Assembly (NCBI RefSeq): GCF_024623785.1
Contig: NZ_JANKBZ010000019.1
Location: 124,001-188,000, forward strand
Length of the DNA stretch: 64,000 nucleotides
Direction of reading: 5' to 3'
DNA from: Archangium lipolyticum
GTDB lineage: Bacteria > Myxococcota > Myxococcia > Myxococcales > Myxococcaceae
The translations under genes and the position numbers were made by a program. Below are positions 35,823 through 43,533 of the stretch, one piece after another; within the stretch, counting starts at the first letter, position 1, and the number at the start of each line of letters is the position of its first letter. The notes under the pieces are model-generated. The model saw only the letters and a program-made list of their open reading frames with translations. It was not told the origin of the DNA and made no database searches.

Positions 35823-36422
35823 ATGAAGAAGCTCGTCTGCATCGTCGAGGGAAAGGGCGAGGTGGGGGCGGTCCCGAACCTGTGTATGCGGATCCTGCGC
35901 CAGCATCTCAATGACTTCGAGTGGGTCGTTGACAATGCGCCCATCCGGCACCCACGCGGCAAGTTGGTGGATGAGAAGAAGAGGAGCCCGCAGCGCACCT
36001 GTCAGGAAGAAGGTCTGCGGAGGGCCATCCAACTCGCGAAGCAGACCCGGAAGGCGAATGCGGTGCTCGTATTATGCGACGCTGACGATGACTGTCCTGC
36101 GACATGGGGCCCTGATGCCGCGCGTGTGGTGAGCAGCCTCTCGTTGGGAGGCGCGGTCATGGCTCTTCGAGAGTACGAGACCTGGCTGTTGCTCAACTAC
36201 ACGGACGAGCAACTGGCGGGCGCTGGTGCGCCAGAGCCTGAACGCAAGCGGGGAGCCAAGGAAGCGTTGGCCAGACTCGTCCCAAGTTATCTCCCGACGA
36301 CCCACCAGCTGCGGGAGACTCAGAAGCTCGATATCGCTCGTGTCCGCAAGCGTTCCGACAGTTTCGACAAGCTCGTCCGCGTGTTGGCGTCCATCTCGGG
36401 AACGACTCCACCCGCTCGATAG
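35823..36422 (+). CDS. DUF4276 / TOPRIM-like protein, probable effector partner of the ATPase
   Basis: 199 residues from ATG 35823, 10 nt after the fusion gene, so the two form an operon. The N-terminal strand carries the acidic residue of a TOPRIM-type fold (LVCIVEGKGEVGAVPNL) and a middle strand carries the acidic cluster LVLCDADDDCP. Both are features of DUF4276 proteins. A basic C-terminal part (ERKRGAKEAL, RVRKRSDSF) follows. TOPRIM-class partners of OLD/AAA_15 ATPases, such as AriB of PARIS and RloB, act as nucleases. By analogy this is the likely toxic or cutting component, released or triggered by the upstream ATPase. The nuclease role is inference. Confidence 0.82.
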   Translation: MKKLVCIVEGKGEVGAVPNLCMRILRQHLNDFEWVVDNAPIRHPRGKLVDEKKRSPQRTCQEEGLRRAIQLAKQTRKANAVLVLCDADDDCPATWGPDAARVVSSLSLGGAVMALREYETWLLLNYTDEQLAGAGAPEPERKRGAKEALARLVPSYLPTTHQLRETQKLDIARVRKRSDSFDKLVRVLASISGTTPPAR

Positions 36423-36573
36423 TCCCGGCGAGGAACCTTCGCGAGGGCTATGGCGTCCAAGGGTGCCGCCCGGATGACCCGGGCTCGCACTTGAGGAGGC
36501 CGCGGAGGATGCGCTGGAGCAGGGGGGCCTCCGTGAGGGTGTCAAAGAACTTGAGCGACACCACGCGGCGAGA

Positions 36574-36593
36574 CACGTGGCGGGAAGGAGAAG
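36574..36593 (+). repeat. 20-bp direct repeat, copy 1
   Basis: CACGTGGCGGGAAGGAGAAG is identical to 37194-37213 in the same orientation. The pair brackets the tectonin fragment and looks like a recombination scar. Confidence 0.7.
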
Positions 36594-36625
36594 CGAACAC
36601 GTCCACCGCGAATGTCCTGCGCGGC

Positions 36626-36712
36626 AACTCTGCCTGGTCCACTCGCGGCGTCCTCTCCCTCATCGGTTCCTTCCTGGCCGCTGCCTCGAGCGCTACGCTC
36701 GCCTCCTCACCT
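36626..36712 (+). repeat. Inverted repeat arm A flanking cytochrome operon
   Basis: About 87 bp, roughly 90% identical by eye to the reverse complement of 39216-39305. It encodes a hydrophobic peptide containing AWSTRGVLSLIGSFLAAA. Most differences are at codon third positions, so both arms derive from the same coding sequence. The protein family is not recognised. Confidence 0.75.
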
Positions 36713-36732
36713 GCTTGGGCGAGCACCTGTCG

Positions 36733-37110
36733 TCAGATGTTGTTGGCGTTGCCCACGGACACGTAGGTCATTCCCGCGGGGAGGCTGGCGTCCCACCCGG
36801 TGCCGGTCCAGCGCAGCACGCGGTTGGCGTCCGGGGGGTTGGTGGCCCACTGCGTCCCGTCCGGGGCGGCGGAGATGGTGCTCACGGTGCCGGCCTTCTT
36901 CTCCCAGGCGGAGCCGTTCCACTTCCAGGGGGAGCCAGCGGTATCGAGCACCCAGATGGCATTCGCGCTCCCCACCGAGATCTGCTTGAGCGTGACGCCC
37001 ACGGGCGCCGGCACGTTCACCCAGCGCCTCGCAACCGGCGCCGCGGCCGGAGGGAACAGCTCGCTCCACGTCATGGCGATCTTCGCGTCCGACTGGCCAG
37101 CGAACGTCAC
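36733..37110 (-). pseudogene. Truncated tectonin-repeat beta-propeller protein
   Basis: About 125 codons on the minus strand. Two blades typical of tectonin/TECPR proteins can be seen (KQISVGSANAIWVLD, WKWNGSAWEKK, then RVLRWTGTGWDASL and YVSVGNANN). A complete propeller needs six or so blades, so this is a fragment. The upstream limit is a GTG at the junction with the 78-bp repeat and there is no signal peptide. Tectonins are secreted or surface lectins that bind sugars or methylated lipopolysaccharide. Likely a non-functional leftover. Confidence 0.7.
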
Positions 37111-37112
37111 AC

Positions 37113-37190
37113 CGCTCGCGGGAGCTACGCCCTCGCCGCGAGCACCATCTGCCGCATGTGGTAGTCGACGGACACGGCCGGGTCGGGGCG
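37113..37190 (+). repeat. 78-bp direct repeat, copy 1 (methyltransferase gene tail)
   Basis: Identical by eye to 40054-40131 in the same orientation. On the minus strand it encodes the last residues of a methyltransferase (PAVSVDYHMRQMVLAARA, stop at 37125-37127). Here the tail is joined to unrelated DNA, so it is a translocated or duplicated fragment. Confidence 0.8.
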
Positions 37191-37193
37191 CTC

Positions 37194-37213
37194 CACGTGG
37201 CGGGAAGGAGAAG
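37194..37213 (+). repeat. 20-bp direct repeat, copy 2
   Basis: Second copy of the 20-bp element at 36574-36593. It directly adjoins the 78-bp methyltransferase-tail repeat. Confidence 0.7.
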
Positions 37214-37238
37214 AGAAGACGGCGGGATTCGACCCCGT

Positions 37239-38489
37239 CTACTCAGGCGCGCCCTGCTCTATCCACGTGTAGATCAGATCGATCTCCTCGTTGGGAATGG
37301 GTGGGAGGCCGAGGGGCATGCCCATCACCGCCGGGTCGTAATTCCCGCTCAGCTCGGCGTGGCGGGCGAGCAGGCTGGCCACCAGCCGGGGCGTGCCATT
37401 CTCGAGCCGATCCGGGAGCCCGCGGAACCGCCCGTCCCGCTTGATGCCTCGGAGGATGCCCTCCCGCGTGGCGAGATCGAGCGAGACGCCGTCGTAGCCG
37501 AACCCGCCGCTGTTGCCCGGCCCCTGGTCACCCTCCCGGTTCCTGTCGGAGTGGCAGTGGAAGCAGAGGTGCCGCGAGAGCTTCTGCGCGACCTCCTGGT
37601 AGTGCACCTCTCGCTCGAGCCGGCGCGGCCGGTACGCGGGGCGCGGCTCGGCCGCTACCCCTGGCAGAGGCTCGCTGAGGAAGGTCGCCAGGTCCTCGAT
37701 GTCCTTCGAGGTGAACGGGAAGGTGGGCATCTCGGTGTCGGGGAGGATGCGGTGCGGCTCACCCAGCCAGCTTCGTAGCTGCGCGAGCGACATGCGGCTG
37801 CGCACGAACCGCAGGTCGGGGGCGCGCCTGCGAGCCGAGGGGCCGCGGAACTCGGGCGCGCCGTAGCGCAGCGACTCGAGCGGGGCGTCTCCGCGATAGT
37901 GACAGCTCGAGCACTGGCTCTTCTCGTAGAGCGCCCGGCCCGCCGCCGCGTCACCTCGCGGGAGCTCTGGGGAGTCCTCCTCGGTGACCTCGAAGAAGTC
38001 GGCGATGAGCTCGGCCTCCCGCGGGCCGATCTTCATCTTGGGCATGGTGGCCCCGTAGAGGGGCCTCACCACGTGCGGCGCCTGGAGCCAGGTGGTGAGC
38101 CAGCTCCGCTTGACGCGCTGGCCCAGCGAGCCGAGGTCCGGCGTCCGCACCAGATGCGTGAGGTGCTCCTTCCACCGCTGGACGTAGGCTGCTTTGTACC
38201 AGAGGTCGAGCCGCCCGGCGGTGATGGCCTGATGGCAGGTGACGCAGTTCTCGCTCATGCGAGCCGAGGTCGGCTCGATGCCGGGCACCACGTGGCACCG
38301 GTTGCACTGGAAGTGCTCCACGGCATCGCGTGGACTCTCGAGCGAGTGCTTCGTGGGGGCAAGGACTCGCGTTGGCAGTCGCAGCGCCAGCACATCGGCG
38401 TCGCGGACCAGCACGAAGCCGCCTCCGGCAATCACTGCAAGGAGCGCGGCACCGGAGAGGTAGGCGAGCGGAAGGGAGCGCGTGGCCAA
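37239..38489 (-). CDS. Membrane-anchored tetraheme c-type cytochrome
   Basis: 416 residues. An uncleaved N-terminal helix (LAYLSGAALLAVIAGGGFVLV) anchors a periplasmic body. Four haem-binding CXXCH motifs occur in order: CNRCH, CVTCH, CSSCH and CFHCH. Candidate distal Met ligands lie in ATMPKMKIG, DTEMPTFPF and VMGMPLG. The spacing suggests two or three fused cytochrome c domains. It should carry electrons at the periplasmic face of the inner membrane. The gene for an inner-membrane protein lies 21 nt upstream in the same direction, so the two form an operon. The operon is bracketed by an inverted repeat. Confidence 0.9.
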   Translation of the reverse strand: MATRSLPLAYLSGAALLAVIAGGGFVLVRDADVLALRLPTRVLAPTKHSLESPRDAVEHFQCNRCHVVPGIEPTSARMSENCVTCHQAITAGRLDLWYKAAYVQRWKEHLTHLVRTPDLGSLGQRVKRSWLTTWLQAPHVVRPLYGATMPKMKIGPREAELIADFFEVTEEDSPELPRGDAAAGRALYEKSQCSSCHYRGDAPLESLRYGAPEFRGPSARRRAPDLRFVRSRMSLAQLRSWLGEPHRILPDTEMPTFPFTSKDIEDLATFLSEPLPGVAAEPRPAYRPRRLEREVHYQEVAQKLSRHLCFHCHSDRNREGDQGPGNSGGFGYDGVSLDLATREGILRGIKRDGRFRGLPDRLENGTPRLVASLLARHAELSGNYDPAVMGMPLGLPPIPNEEIDLIYTWIEQGAPE

Positions 38490-38510
38490 GAGGGTGCTCC
38501 AGGGGGTAGC

Positions 38511-39098
38511 TCAATCGTCGGGGGGGCGGTAGCCTCTGGCGAAGAAGTTCGGCGAGGACCGGCAGAGTTCGGGGAGGAACACCGTATCGCGAGTCACCGC
38601 CATCACGAACACCAGCACCGCCGAGGTGGCCACCAGGCTCACGAGAACGGCAACCCCCTTCTTTCCGGCTGACCGGTTGGCCCATCCATGGAAGAGCGCG
38701 GCCTGCAGGGTGAAGAGGACGACAGGGCAGAGCACCAGCACCACCAGGACGGAGTGGTTCACCCAGCATGTGGAGAAGCCTGCCGAGCTACGGCTGAGAA
38801 GAGGGCCTCCGGCCACGATCATGGCCAGCAGCACGACGACAGCGCCGAAGACGAGCAGGAAGAAGTAGCGGAGGAGCAATGAAGGCCCGGCCTGACCCTC
38901 GGCGGTCGGTCCCCAGAGCTTCACGAGGACGACGCGGTTCAAGAACACCGCGCCCGCGCTCCAGAAGAGCAGATCGACCCAGAGAGGCTGGGTGAAGCTG
39001 ATTTCGCTGGACTCCATCGAGTTGCTGCAGGCGAGCACATGCAGAGGCCAGGCGAGCGAAGCGCAGAGGACGATGGGAACGAGTGCGCGGCGAAGCAT
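38511..39098 (-). CDS. Inner-membrane protein upstream of cytochrome
   Basis: 195 residues. An N-terminal signal-like helix ends at LHVLACSNS, so a lipoprotein or cleaved signal is possible. Four further membrane helices follow (SLLLRYFFLLVFGAVVVLLA and others), with paired Cys in loops. No quinone- or haem-binding motif is certain. It ends 21 nt before the tetraheme cytochrome gene and probably supplies a membrane partner for it. I do not recognise the family. Confidence 0.75.
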   Translation of the reverse strand: MLRRALVPIVLCASLAWPLHVLACSNSMESSEISFTQPLWVDLLFWSAGAVFLNRVVLVKLWGPTAEGQAGPSLLLRYFFLLVFGAVVVLLAMIVAGGPLLSRSSAGFSTCWVNHSVLVVLVLCPVVLFTLQAALFHGWANRSAGKKGVAVLVSLVATSAVLVFVMAVTRDTVFLPELCRSSPNFFARGYRPPDD

Positions 39099-39372
39099 CG
39101 GCCAAGAGTAGCCTCCCGGCGCGTGCGGGTCCCCTTCTTCTCGGAGGAGGCTTGAAAGGTAATGAACAACCCGTGGATGCCCTCATGCGCATCCTCGTCG
39201 CGGCCCTCGTCACGCAGGTGGGGAGAAGGCGAGCGTGGCACCCCAGGCAGCGGCCAGGAAGGAACCGATGAAGGAGAAGACGCCGCGAGTGGACCAGGCG
39301 GGGTTGTTCAGGAGGACGTTCAACTTTGCCGTGTTGAAATCCAAGATGGAAAGAAGAGAATAAAAATTCGAT
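39099..39372. other. Intergenic with inverted repeat arm B
   Basis: It contains the 39216-39305 repeat. GC falls sharply after 39310, with an A-rich stretch (39340-39368) just before the next gene. No clear promoter hexamers. Confidence 0.5.
39216..39305 (-). repeat. Inverted repeat arm B flanking cytochrome operon
   Basis: 90 bp, the inverted partner of 36626-36712 with a 3-bp length difference. On the minus strand it encodes a peptide containing AWSTRGVFSFIGSFLAAA. It lies upstream of the cytochrome operon, so the two arms enclose it. Confidence 0.75.
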
Positions 39373-39783
39373 ATGGCCCATGACATCATAACGGAGACGT
39401 ACGAACCCATCGATGTGGGCACCTCAGGGTTCAAGGGCCTTGAATGCAAAAGCCTGATCGACACGCATCTGGGCTTGCAAATCATCCTCGGCGACGTCGC
39501 CAGCGAGCGATCTATCGAGTTAACATTCGAGGGGTTCGTAGGATACCGAAATATCAACGAGAGCTTCCGCCTCCGAACCTGGCATAAGCGCACGCCCTAT
39601 TCCACTTCTGGCGTCTTCCTGGTGGGTAATTCTCTTTGGCTGGAGTGGCTTCGAGCGGAGTCGGGAGGAGTTCTGGACCACGTTGTCAACCTCCGTCACT
39701 ACGCCATTTACACAGGCGAGGACTGTATTGATGTGGCGTCGGAATTTCCTCCCACCTTTACCAGCGCTCGTTTGGACTCCTAG
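39373..39783 (+). CDS. Orphan low-GC small protein
   Basis: 136 residues. The first 60 bases around the start are about 47% GC against roughly 70% in neighbours, a sign of recent acquisition. A purine-rich GGAAAGAAGAG lies 12-25 nt before the ATG. The protein is soluble, beta-rich and ends with an acidic segment (YTGEDCIDVASEF). Size, composition and isolation in a fragment-rich region resemble orphan immunity proteins of polymorphic toxins, but no motif proves it. Confidence 0.65.
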   Translation: MAHDIITETYEPIDVGTSGFKGLECKSLIDTHLGLQIILGDVASERSIELTFEGFVGYRNINESFRLRTWHKRTPYSTSGVFLVGNSLWLEWLRAESGGVLDHVVNLRHYAIYTGEDCIDVASEFPPTFTSARLDS

Positions 39784-39977
39784 GAAGCCTCTCAGGGTGT
39801 GTCAGGGTGGTTCGGCTACGGTGTTGCGAGAAGGTTGGGGCGTACCCCAGGTGGAAGGGGGAAAGCCGGCATACTTCCGCTGACGGGATGCATGGCAACA
39901 CCCATGCCAACAGGCCTCTCCGAGTGAAGCGGACTGGGAGCCGTGGGGGAACCCATGTCGGAACGCGTGCTGACGCG

Positions 39978-40053
39978 TCAGCCGCGGGCGGCGGGGAGCG
40001 AGAAGCGGAAGGTGCTGCCCTGCCCACCGCCATCTTCCTGAACGTGCAGCAGG
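39978..40053 (-). pseudogene. Histidine kinase C-terminal remnant
   Basis: Minus-strand codons ending at TGA 39978-39980 read GGGQGSTFRFSLPAARG, the standard end of a HATPase domain (compare GKGSAFTFRLPAA in the kinase at 2806). Nothing of the rest of a kinase remains; the fragment is joined directly to the methyltransferase tail. Confidence 0.6.
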
Positions 40054-40131
40054 CGCTCGCGGGAGCTACGCCCTCGCCGCGAGCACCATCTGCCGCATGT
40101 GGTAGTCGACGGACACGGCCGGGTCGGGGCG
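40054..40131 (+). repeat. 78-bp direct repeat, copy 2
   Basis: Same sequence and orientation as 37113-37190. This copy is in its probable native place, as the end of the methyltransferase fragment at 40066-40383. Confidence 0.8.
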
Positions 40132-40383
40132 TTCCGCGAGCTCGCGGAGCTCCGCCTCCAAGGCATCGAGCTGCACGGCGGAGTAGTGGCTCGACACGAA
40201 GGCGTCGCTCCGCCAGGTCTGGATGTTGAGGTAATGGAGCATGGCCATGCGATGGCCCGGCAAGGTCATGCGAACCACCTGGTCGCGCACGACCTCCACG
40301 CCGGCCTCCCGCGCGAGCGCGGGGAGCGCCCTGCCCACGTGCAGGTCCTGCCCGTGCGCGCGGCACGGGGTCGTCACGGCCAT
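40066..40383 (-). pseudogene. 5'-truncated SAM-dependent methyltransferase
   Basis: 105 codons from ATG 40383. The content is the C-terminal third of a class I methyltransferase (HVGRALPALAREAGVEVV, then strand-helix elements to VDYHMRQMVLAARA). The SAM-binding GxGxG part is missing, so it cannot be an active enzyme. The frame begins 2 nt after the stop of the DUF4336 gene. The last 22 codons are repeated at 37125. Confidence 0.65.
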
Positions 40384-40385
40384 GT

Positions 40386-41051
40386 TCAGGTCGCGTAGCC
40401 CCGCTCGCGCAGTGCGGCGAGCAGCTTTGCCTTTCCTTCGTTCGACACCACGCCCCCATGCGCGGGAGCGACGTGCGCGAAGTCGAGCGCGGCGATTCGT
40501 TGGATTGACTCCAGAAACGCAGCTCGATCTTTCACGGCGCGGAGGAACAGGCGGCTGGCACCCAACCGGCGATACGTGCCGAACAGACTGAGGATCAGCC
40601 ATGCGCCGATGCCACGTGGCTCCTCGATGTTGAAGACCAGGTCGCTCACGAGCAGCACCCGCGAGCGCTCGTGCAGGAACACGCTCTCATTGAAACCGGG
40701 CATTCCTCCAAGGGCCACGTGACGGAGCTCACCTTCGTACGGCCAGGCGTCGACTCCCAGGATGCCGTGCCACGAGAGCGCGGGGAGCTTTTCCCGGATG
40801 CCGACCGGGCCCCAGAGGCGGGCACGCGGGTGGACGGCCGCGGCGCTCTTCATTCCGGCGGTATGAAGGAGGCTGGGAGCGATGATGTCGGTGACCTCTC
40901 CCGCGTCGCGAAGCTTCGCCTCGGTGAGCGTCGAGGCCGGTGACAAGAGCACTCGTGCGCGCTCGAGCTCGATGAGGCTCGTGCGCACCGGAAGCTTCAT
41001 GAGCGGCATCTGGATCTCGACTTCGAGGAACTTCAAATGGTCGAAGGTCAT
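40386..41051 (-). CDS. DUF4336-family metallo-beta-lactamase-fold protein
   Basis: 221 residues from ATG 41051; the open frame extends upstream with sequence of non-coding character. The order of strands in a metallo-beta-lactamase-like fold is visible: VRTSLIELERARVLLSPAS, a DIIAPSLLHTAG helix, VLLVSDLVFN and AHVAPAHGGVV. The His/Asp metal ligands of true hydrolases (HxHxDH) are absent, as is usual in DUF4336. It is cytoplasmic and its biochemical role is unknown. It is divergent from the GH64 gene across 251 nt. Confidence 0.75.
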   Translation of the reverse strand: MTFDHLKFLEVEIQMPLMKLPVRTSLIELERARVLLSPASTLTEAKLRDAGEVTDIIAPSLLHTAGMKSAAAVHPRARLWGPVGIREKLPALSWHGILGVDAWPYEGELRHVALGGMPGFNESVFLHERSRVLLVSDLVFNIEEPRGIGAWLILSLFGTYRRLGASRLFLRAVKDRAAFLESIQRIAALDFAHVAPAHGGVVSNEGKAKLLAALRERGYAT

Positions 41052-41302
41052 GGCGTGGAATCTCGCACAACCCTGGGCAGCTACGGGCGTACGAATTTCC
41101 AGTCGGTGTCGTTCGACCCCTGCTGAGCAGGTTCTTGCCTCCTCCGGCTCCGCCCCTGCTTGAGGGAACGATGAAATTCCCTGGGTCACCAGTCACGGGT
41201 AAGGGCCTTCGGACGTCCATGGGTTGGTAGGGGCGCGGCGAACGCGGGGGATTTCACCCGTGAACGGTTATTTCCTGGCAGCTCAACTTCACGAGGCGTT
41301 GC

Positions 41303-42490
41303 ATGTCACTCGACAAGTCCTCTCGTCCAACCCTTCCGTTCACGATCTTCAACAACAGTGGATCGAGCAAGCCGGCGTACCTCTACCTGTTCAGTAACAA
41401 GACGCTGGAGTACCTCGTCGATCGCGAGGGCACTGTCGCGCGGTTTCCAGCAAGCCAGCCGGGTGGCTCGTATGGTCTCGCGCTGGAGCCTGGCGAGAAT
41501 CGGCTGAAGTTGCCACAGCTCGAGGCCATGCGGGCGTATGTCTCGTTTGGCCGAAAGCTGCAAGTCGGCACGGATGGCACCGGTCGCCCGATAACGGTGG
41601 ATGCCGGAACTCCGAAGGGTAATCCAAACTACGACATCGTATGGGACTTCATCGAGCTCAACTGGCTCGCGACGGCCAATGGCGGGGTCGAAAAATCCCG
41701 GTTACACGCCAACGTGACCCAGGTGGACGCGTTCGGGCTCGCACTGCGGCTCCAGTTTAGCGGCTATGATCCTGGCGATCCGACCCGGGAGAAGCGCTTC
41801 GACATGGGGTTTGCCAGCGATTCCGCCCGGGCGGAGATCTTCGCCAGGCTGGAGGCGGCGGAGCCATGGCGGCGGCTGGTCATCAAGAACGCGCAGGGGG
41901 AGCGGGTCAGGGCGCTGATGCCGGGCTTCGCGATCGCCTACGGTGACCTCTATCCCGTCGATCTCCGGTTTCCCGAAACCCAGCTCGAGCCATACATTGA
42001 CGCGTGCTTGAGCTATTACAAAGACCGGGAACACCCATTGGTCCTCGAGTATGATGGCGCGGAATATCGGTGCGTCATCGAGGCGGACCAGTTCACGTTC
42101 ATCCGCGGCACCGATGGGCAGAAGTACACGATGGGTGTCAAGGGCCTCAAGCCACCGATCACGAGGACCGGGACGGGGACTGAGGCAGTCTATCGCAATG
42201 CGATTCAGTCACACCCGAACGACGGGCCGGGCAACCGGATCGCGGCGGTGTTGGGGGCTTCGTTGTTGCGGTCAACGCTCATGAACGATTCGCGCTTTCC
42301 GGTTCCGCAGGCCGACCGGGGCCTTTATTACCAGAATGATCCGGTCTTTCTATATGCCAAGGCGATCCATGAGCGCGCCATTGCCAGGCATGCATTCTGT
42401 TTCGGCTACGACGAGGTGGAGCTCGACGCGGGTAACGGCGAGGTGATCAATCCCACGTCGCTAACCCTCACGATAAACGCGGGCGCCTGA
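41303..42490 (+). CDS. Glycoside hydrolase family 64 beta-1,3-glucanase-like protein
   Basis: 395 residues. Family landmarks: the N-terminal FTIFNNSGSSKPAYLYLF strand of the thaumatin-like domain, NYDIVWDFIELNW with a candidate catalytic Glu118, TQVDAFGLALRL with Asp142, and a terminal GYDEVELD segment. GH64 enzymes release pentasaccharides from beta-1,3-glucan and bind triple-helical glucan, suiting attack on fungal prey. No signal peptide is present at the chosen start (MSLDKSSRP), unlike most family members. ACGAGG about 10 nt upstream is a modest ribosome-binding site. GC is lower than its neighbours. Confidence 0.82.
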   Translation: MSLDKSSRPTLPFTIFNNSGSSKPAYLYLFSNKTLEYLVDREGTVARFPASQPGGSYGLALEPGENRLKLPQLEAMRAYVSFGRKLQVGTDGTGRPITVDAGTPKGNPNYDIVWDFIELNWLATANGGVEKSRLHANVTQVDAFGLALRLQFSGYDPGDPTREKRFDMGFASDSARAEIFARLEAAEPWRRLVIKNAQGERVRALMPGFAIAYGDLYPVDLRFPETQLEPYIDACLSYYKDREHPLVLEYDGAEYRCVIEADQFTFIRGTDGQKYTMGVKGLKPPITRTGTGTEAVYRNAIQSHPNDGPGNRIAAVLGASLLRSTLMNDSRFPVPQADRGLYYQNDPVFLYAKAIHERAIARHAFCFGYDEVELDAGNGEVINPTSLTLTINAGA

Positions 42491-42520
42491 TGCTCGAACC
42501 TGAGCGCAGCGGGTGGAGCT

Positions 42521-42544
42521 CTCGTAGGCCTCGAACCCTACGAG
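42521..42544. terminator. Hairpin after GH64 gene
   Basis: CTCGTAGG and CCTACGAG form an 8-bp perfect stem with an 8-nt loop, 30 nt after the glucanase stop. There is no T tract, so confidence is moderate. Confidence 0.45.
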
Positions 42545-42865
42545 CAGCCGAGGGCTCAACGGAGGCCGTGGGAGGCTGACGGTGATGTGTGCCCTGGCAA
42601 GGTGTGGCAGGGGAGGGGCAGGTGGAGGAGTGGGCCTGCCTACGGCAGGTGCGAGGCTGGCCCCGGCGCGCGAGCCCCCTCGGGCCGCGTGGTGTTGAGG
42701 CTCAAGCCGCCCCAGCCAGGCTACCTTTGTCCTTCTCGTCAACGCACTCAAATCGAGGCGGCCAGCTCGGCCCATGAAGTTCGCTCGCGCTTGACCATGT
42801 CTGTGGCAGTCACGGTGTTCTTTCTTTTTCGTAGAATCAGAAAAAACGTGCAGCTCTTGATTTGA

Positions 42866-42896
42866 TTGACATGATTCAACCACTTGCTCCGATAAT
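42866..42896 (+). promoter_or_regulatory. Sigma-70-like promoter candidate
   Basis: TTGACA at 42866-42871 and GATAAT at 42891-42896 are separated by 19 nt, slightly long. They lie in the most AT-rich stretch of the region and 59 nt upstream of the lipoprotein start. Confidence 0.4.
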
Positions 42897-42954
42897 CGTG
42901 GTGGCGGCGCATTCGTCGCCATGACTGTCCACCTAGCGCCTCACCTCGAGCCCC

Positions 42955-43530
42955 ATGAAACGAACCTTCCTTGCCGCATCACTCGCGCTGCTCCCCTTGG
43001 CGTTTGCCTGCCAGCCGGAACTCGATGCCTCCAGTGAGCAGGAGCCCGCGACGGCGGTCCCGTCCACCGCTCAGAGCCCGGATGGGACCATCACGCTGGA
43101 GAAGAAGAGCGGCACCTCCTTCGACGCCAACCGCGACGCGCTGTCCTCGGGAGACCTGAGCGTCATGGGTTTGGCCGGGGTGCCCTTCGCCACCATGGAG
43201 GAGGTCGAAGCCGCGCGGTCTGAAAACCCATGGTACGTCTACGTGGCGACGGACTACTACGTCACCTTCTGGGCCGATCGCGCCCGCACCATCCCCGTCA
43301 ATCTGGGCGCCGCCATCCAGCTGAACTATCTCTCCACGTACTATAACTACAAGTACAACACCTCGATGAGGTCCAACCTCAGCACCAACCTCCAGCCTGG
43401 CAGTCACCGCTATTACCTCGGAAGTGGCACCTATGAGTGCGACTACGACGCGAATGGCAATCCGGATCATCGTTGCGATTCGACCAGTTTGTCCCTCAGG
43501 ACCGGCGTCGGCTATGACCCGAGCTATTGA
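42955..43530 (+). CDS. Lipoprotein of unknown function
   Basis: 191 residues. The signal is MKRTFLAASLALLPLAFAC with the lipobox at AFAC (Cys19). A Ser/Thr/Pro-rich spacer, a repeated acidic region and a Tyr/Asn-rich C-terminal half (YYNYKYNTSMRSNL, then two Cys) follow. No catalytic motif. It has its own promoter-like sequence upstream and is convergent with the AraC regulator 3 nt away. Confidence 0.75.
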   Translation: MKRTFLAASLALLPLAFACQPELDASSEQEPATAVPSTAQSPDGTITLEKKSGTSFDANRDALSSGDLSVMGLAGVPFATMEEVEAARSENPWYVYVATDYYVTFWADRARTIPVNLGAAIQLNYLSTYYNYKYNTSMRSNLSTNLQPGSHRYYLGSGTYECDYDANGNPDHRCDSTSLSLRTGVGYDPSY

Positions 43531-43533
43531 GCG

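Larger units (their letters stand above)
36423..36732. other. Mosaic gap right of the cassette
   Basis: No intact gene. On the minus strand a frame at 36448-36612 reads like a protein tail (SPSRHVSRRVVSLKFF, LQRILRGLLKCEP) but has no recognisable start or family. A 20-bp element (36574-36593) recurs at 37194, and an element at 36626-36712 recurs inverted at 39216. Confidence 0.5.
42491..42954. other. Intergenic region before lipoprotein gene
   Basis: 464 nt without a supported gene. It holds a hairpin just after the glucanase gene and an AT-rich block (42820-42896) with promoter-like hexamers. Nothing else is recognised. Confidence 0.6.

Noticed and set aside
39784-39977. Minus-strand frame with residues like AEVCRLSPFHLGYAPTF
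   Set aside because: It seemed vaguely familiar as sequence found near mobile elements, but I could not tie it to any element.
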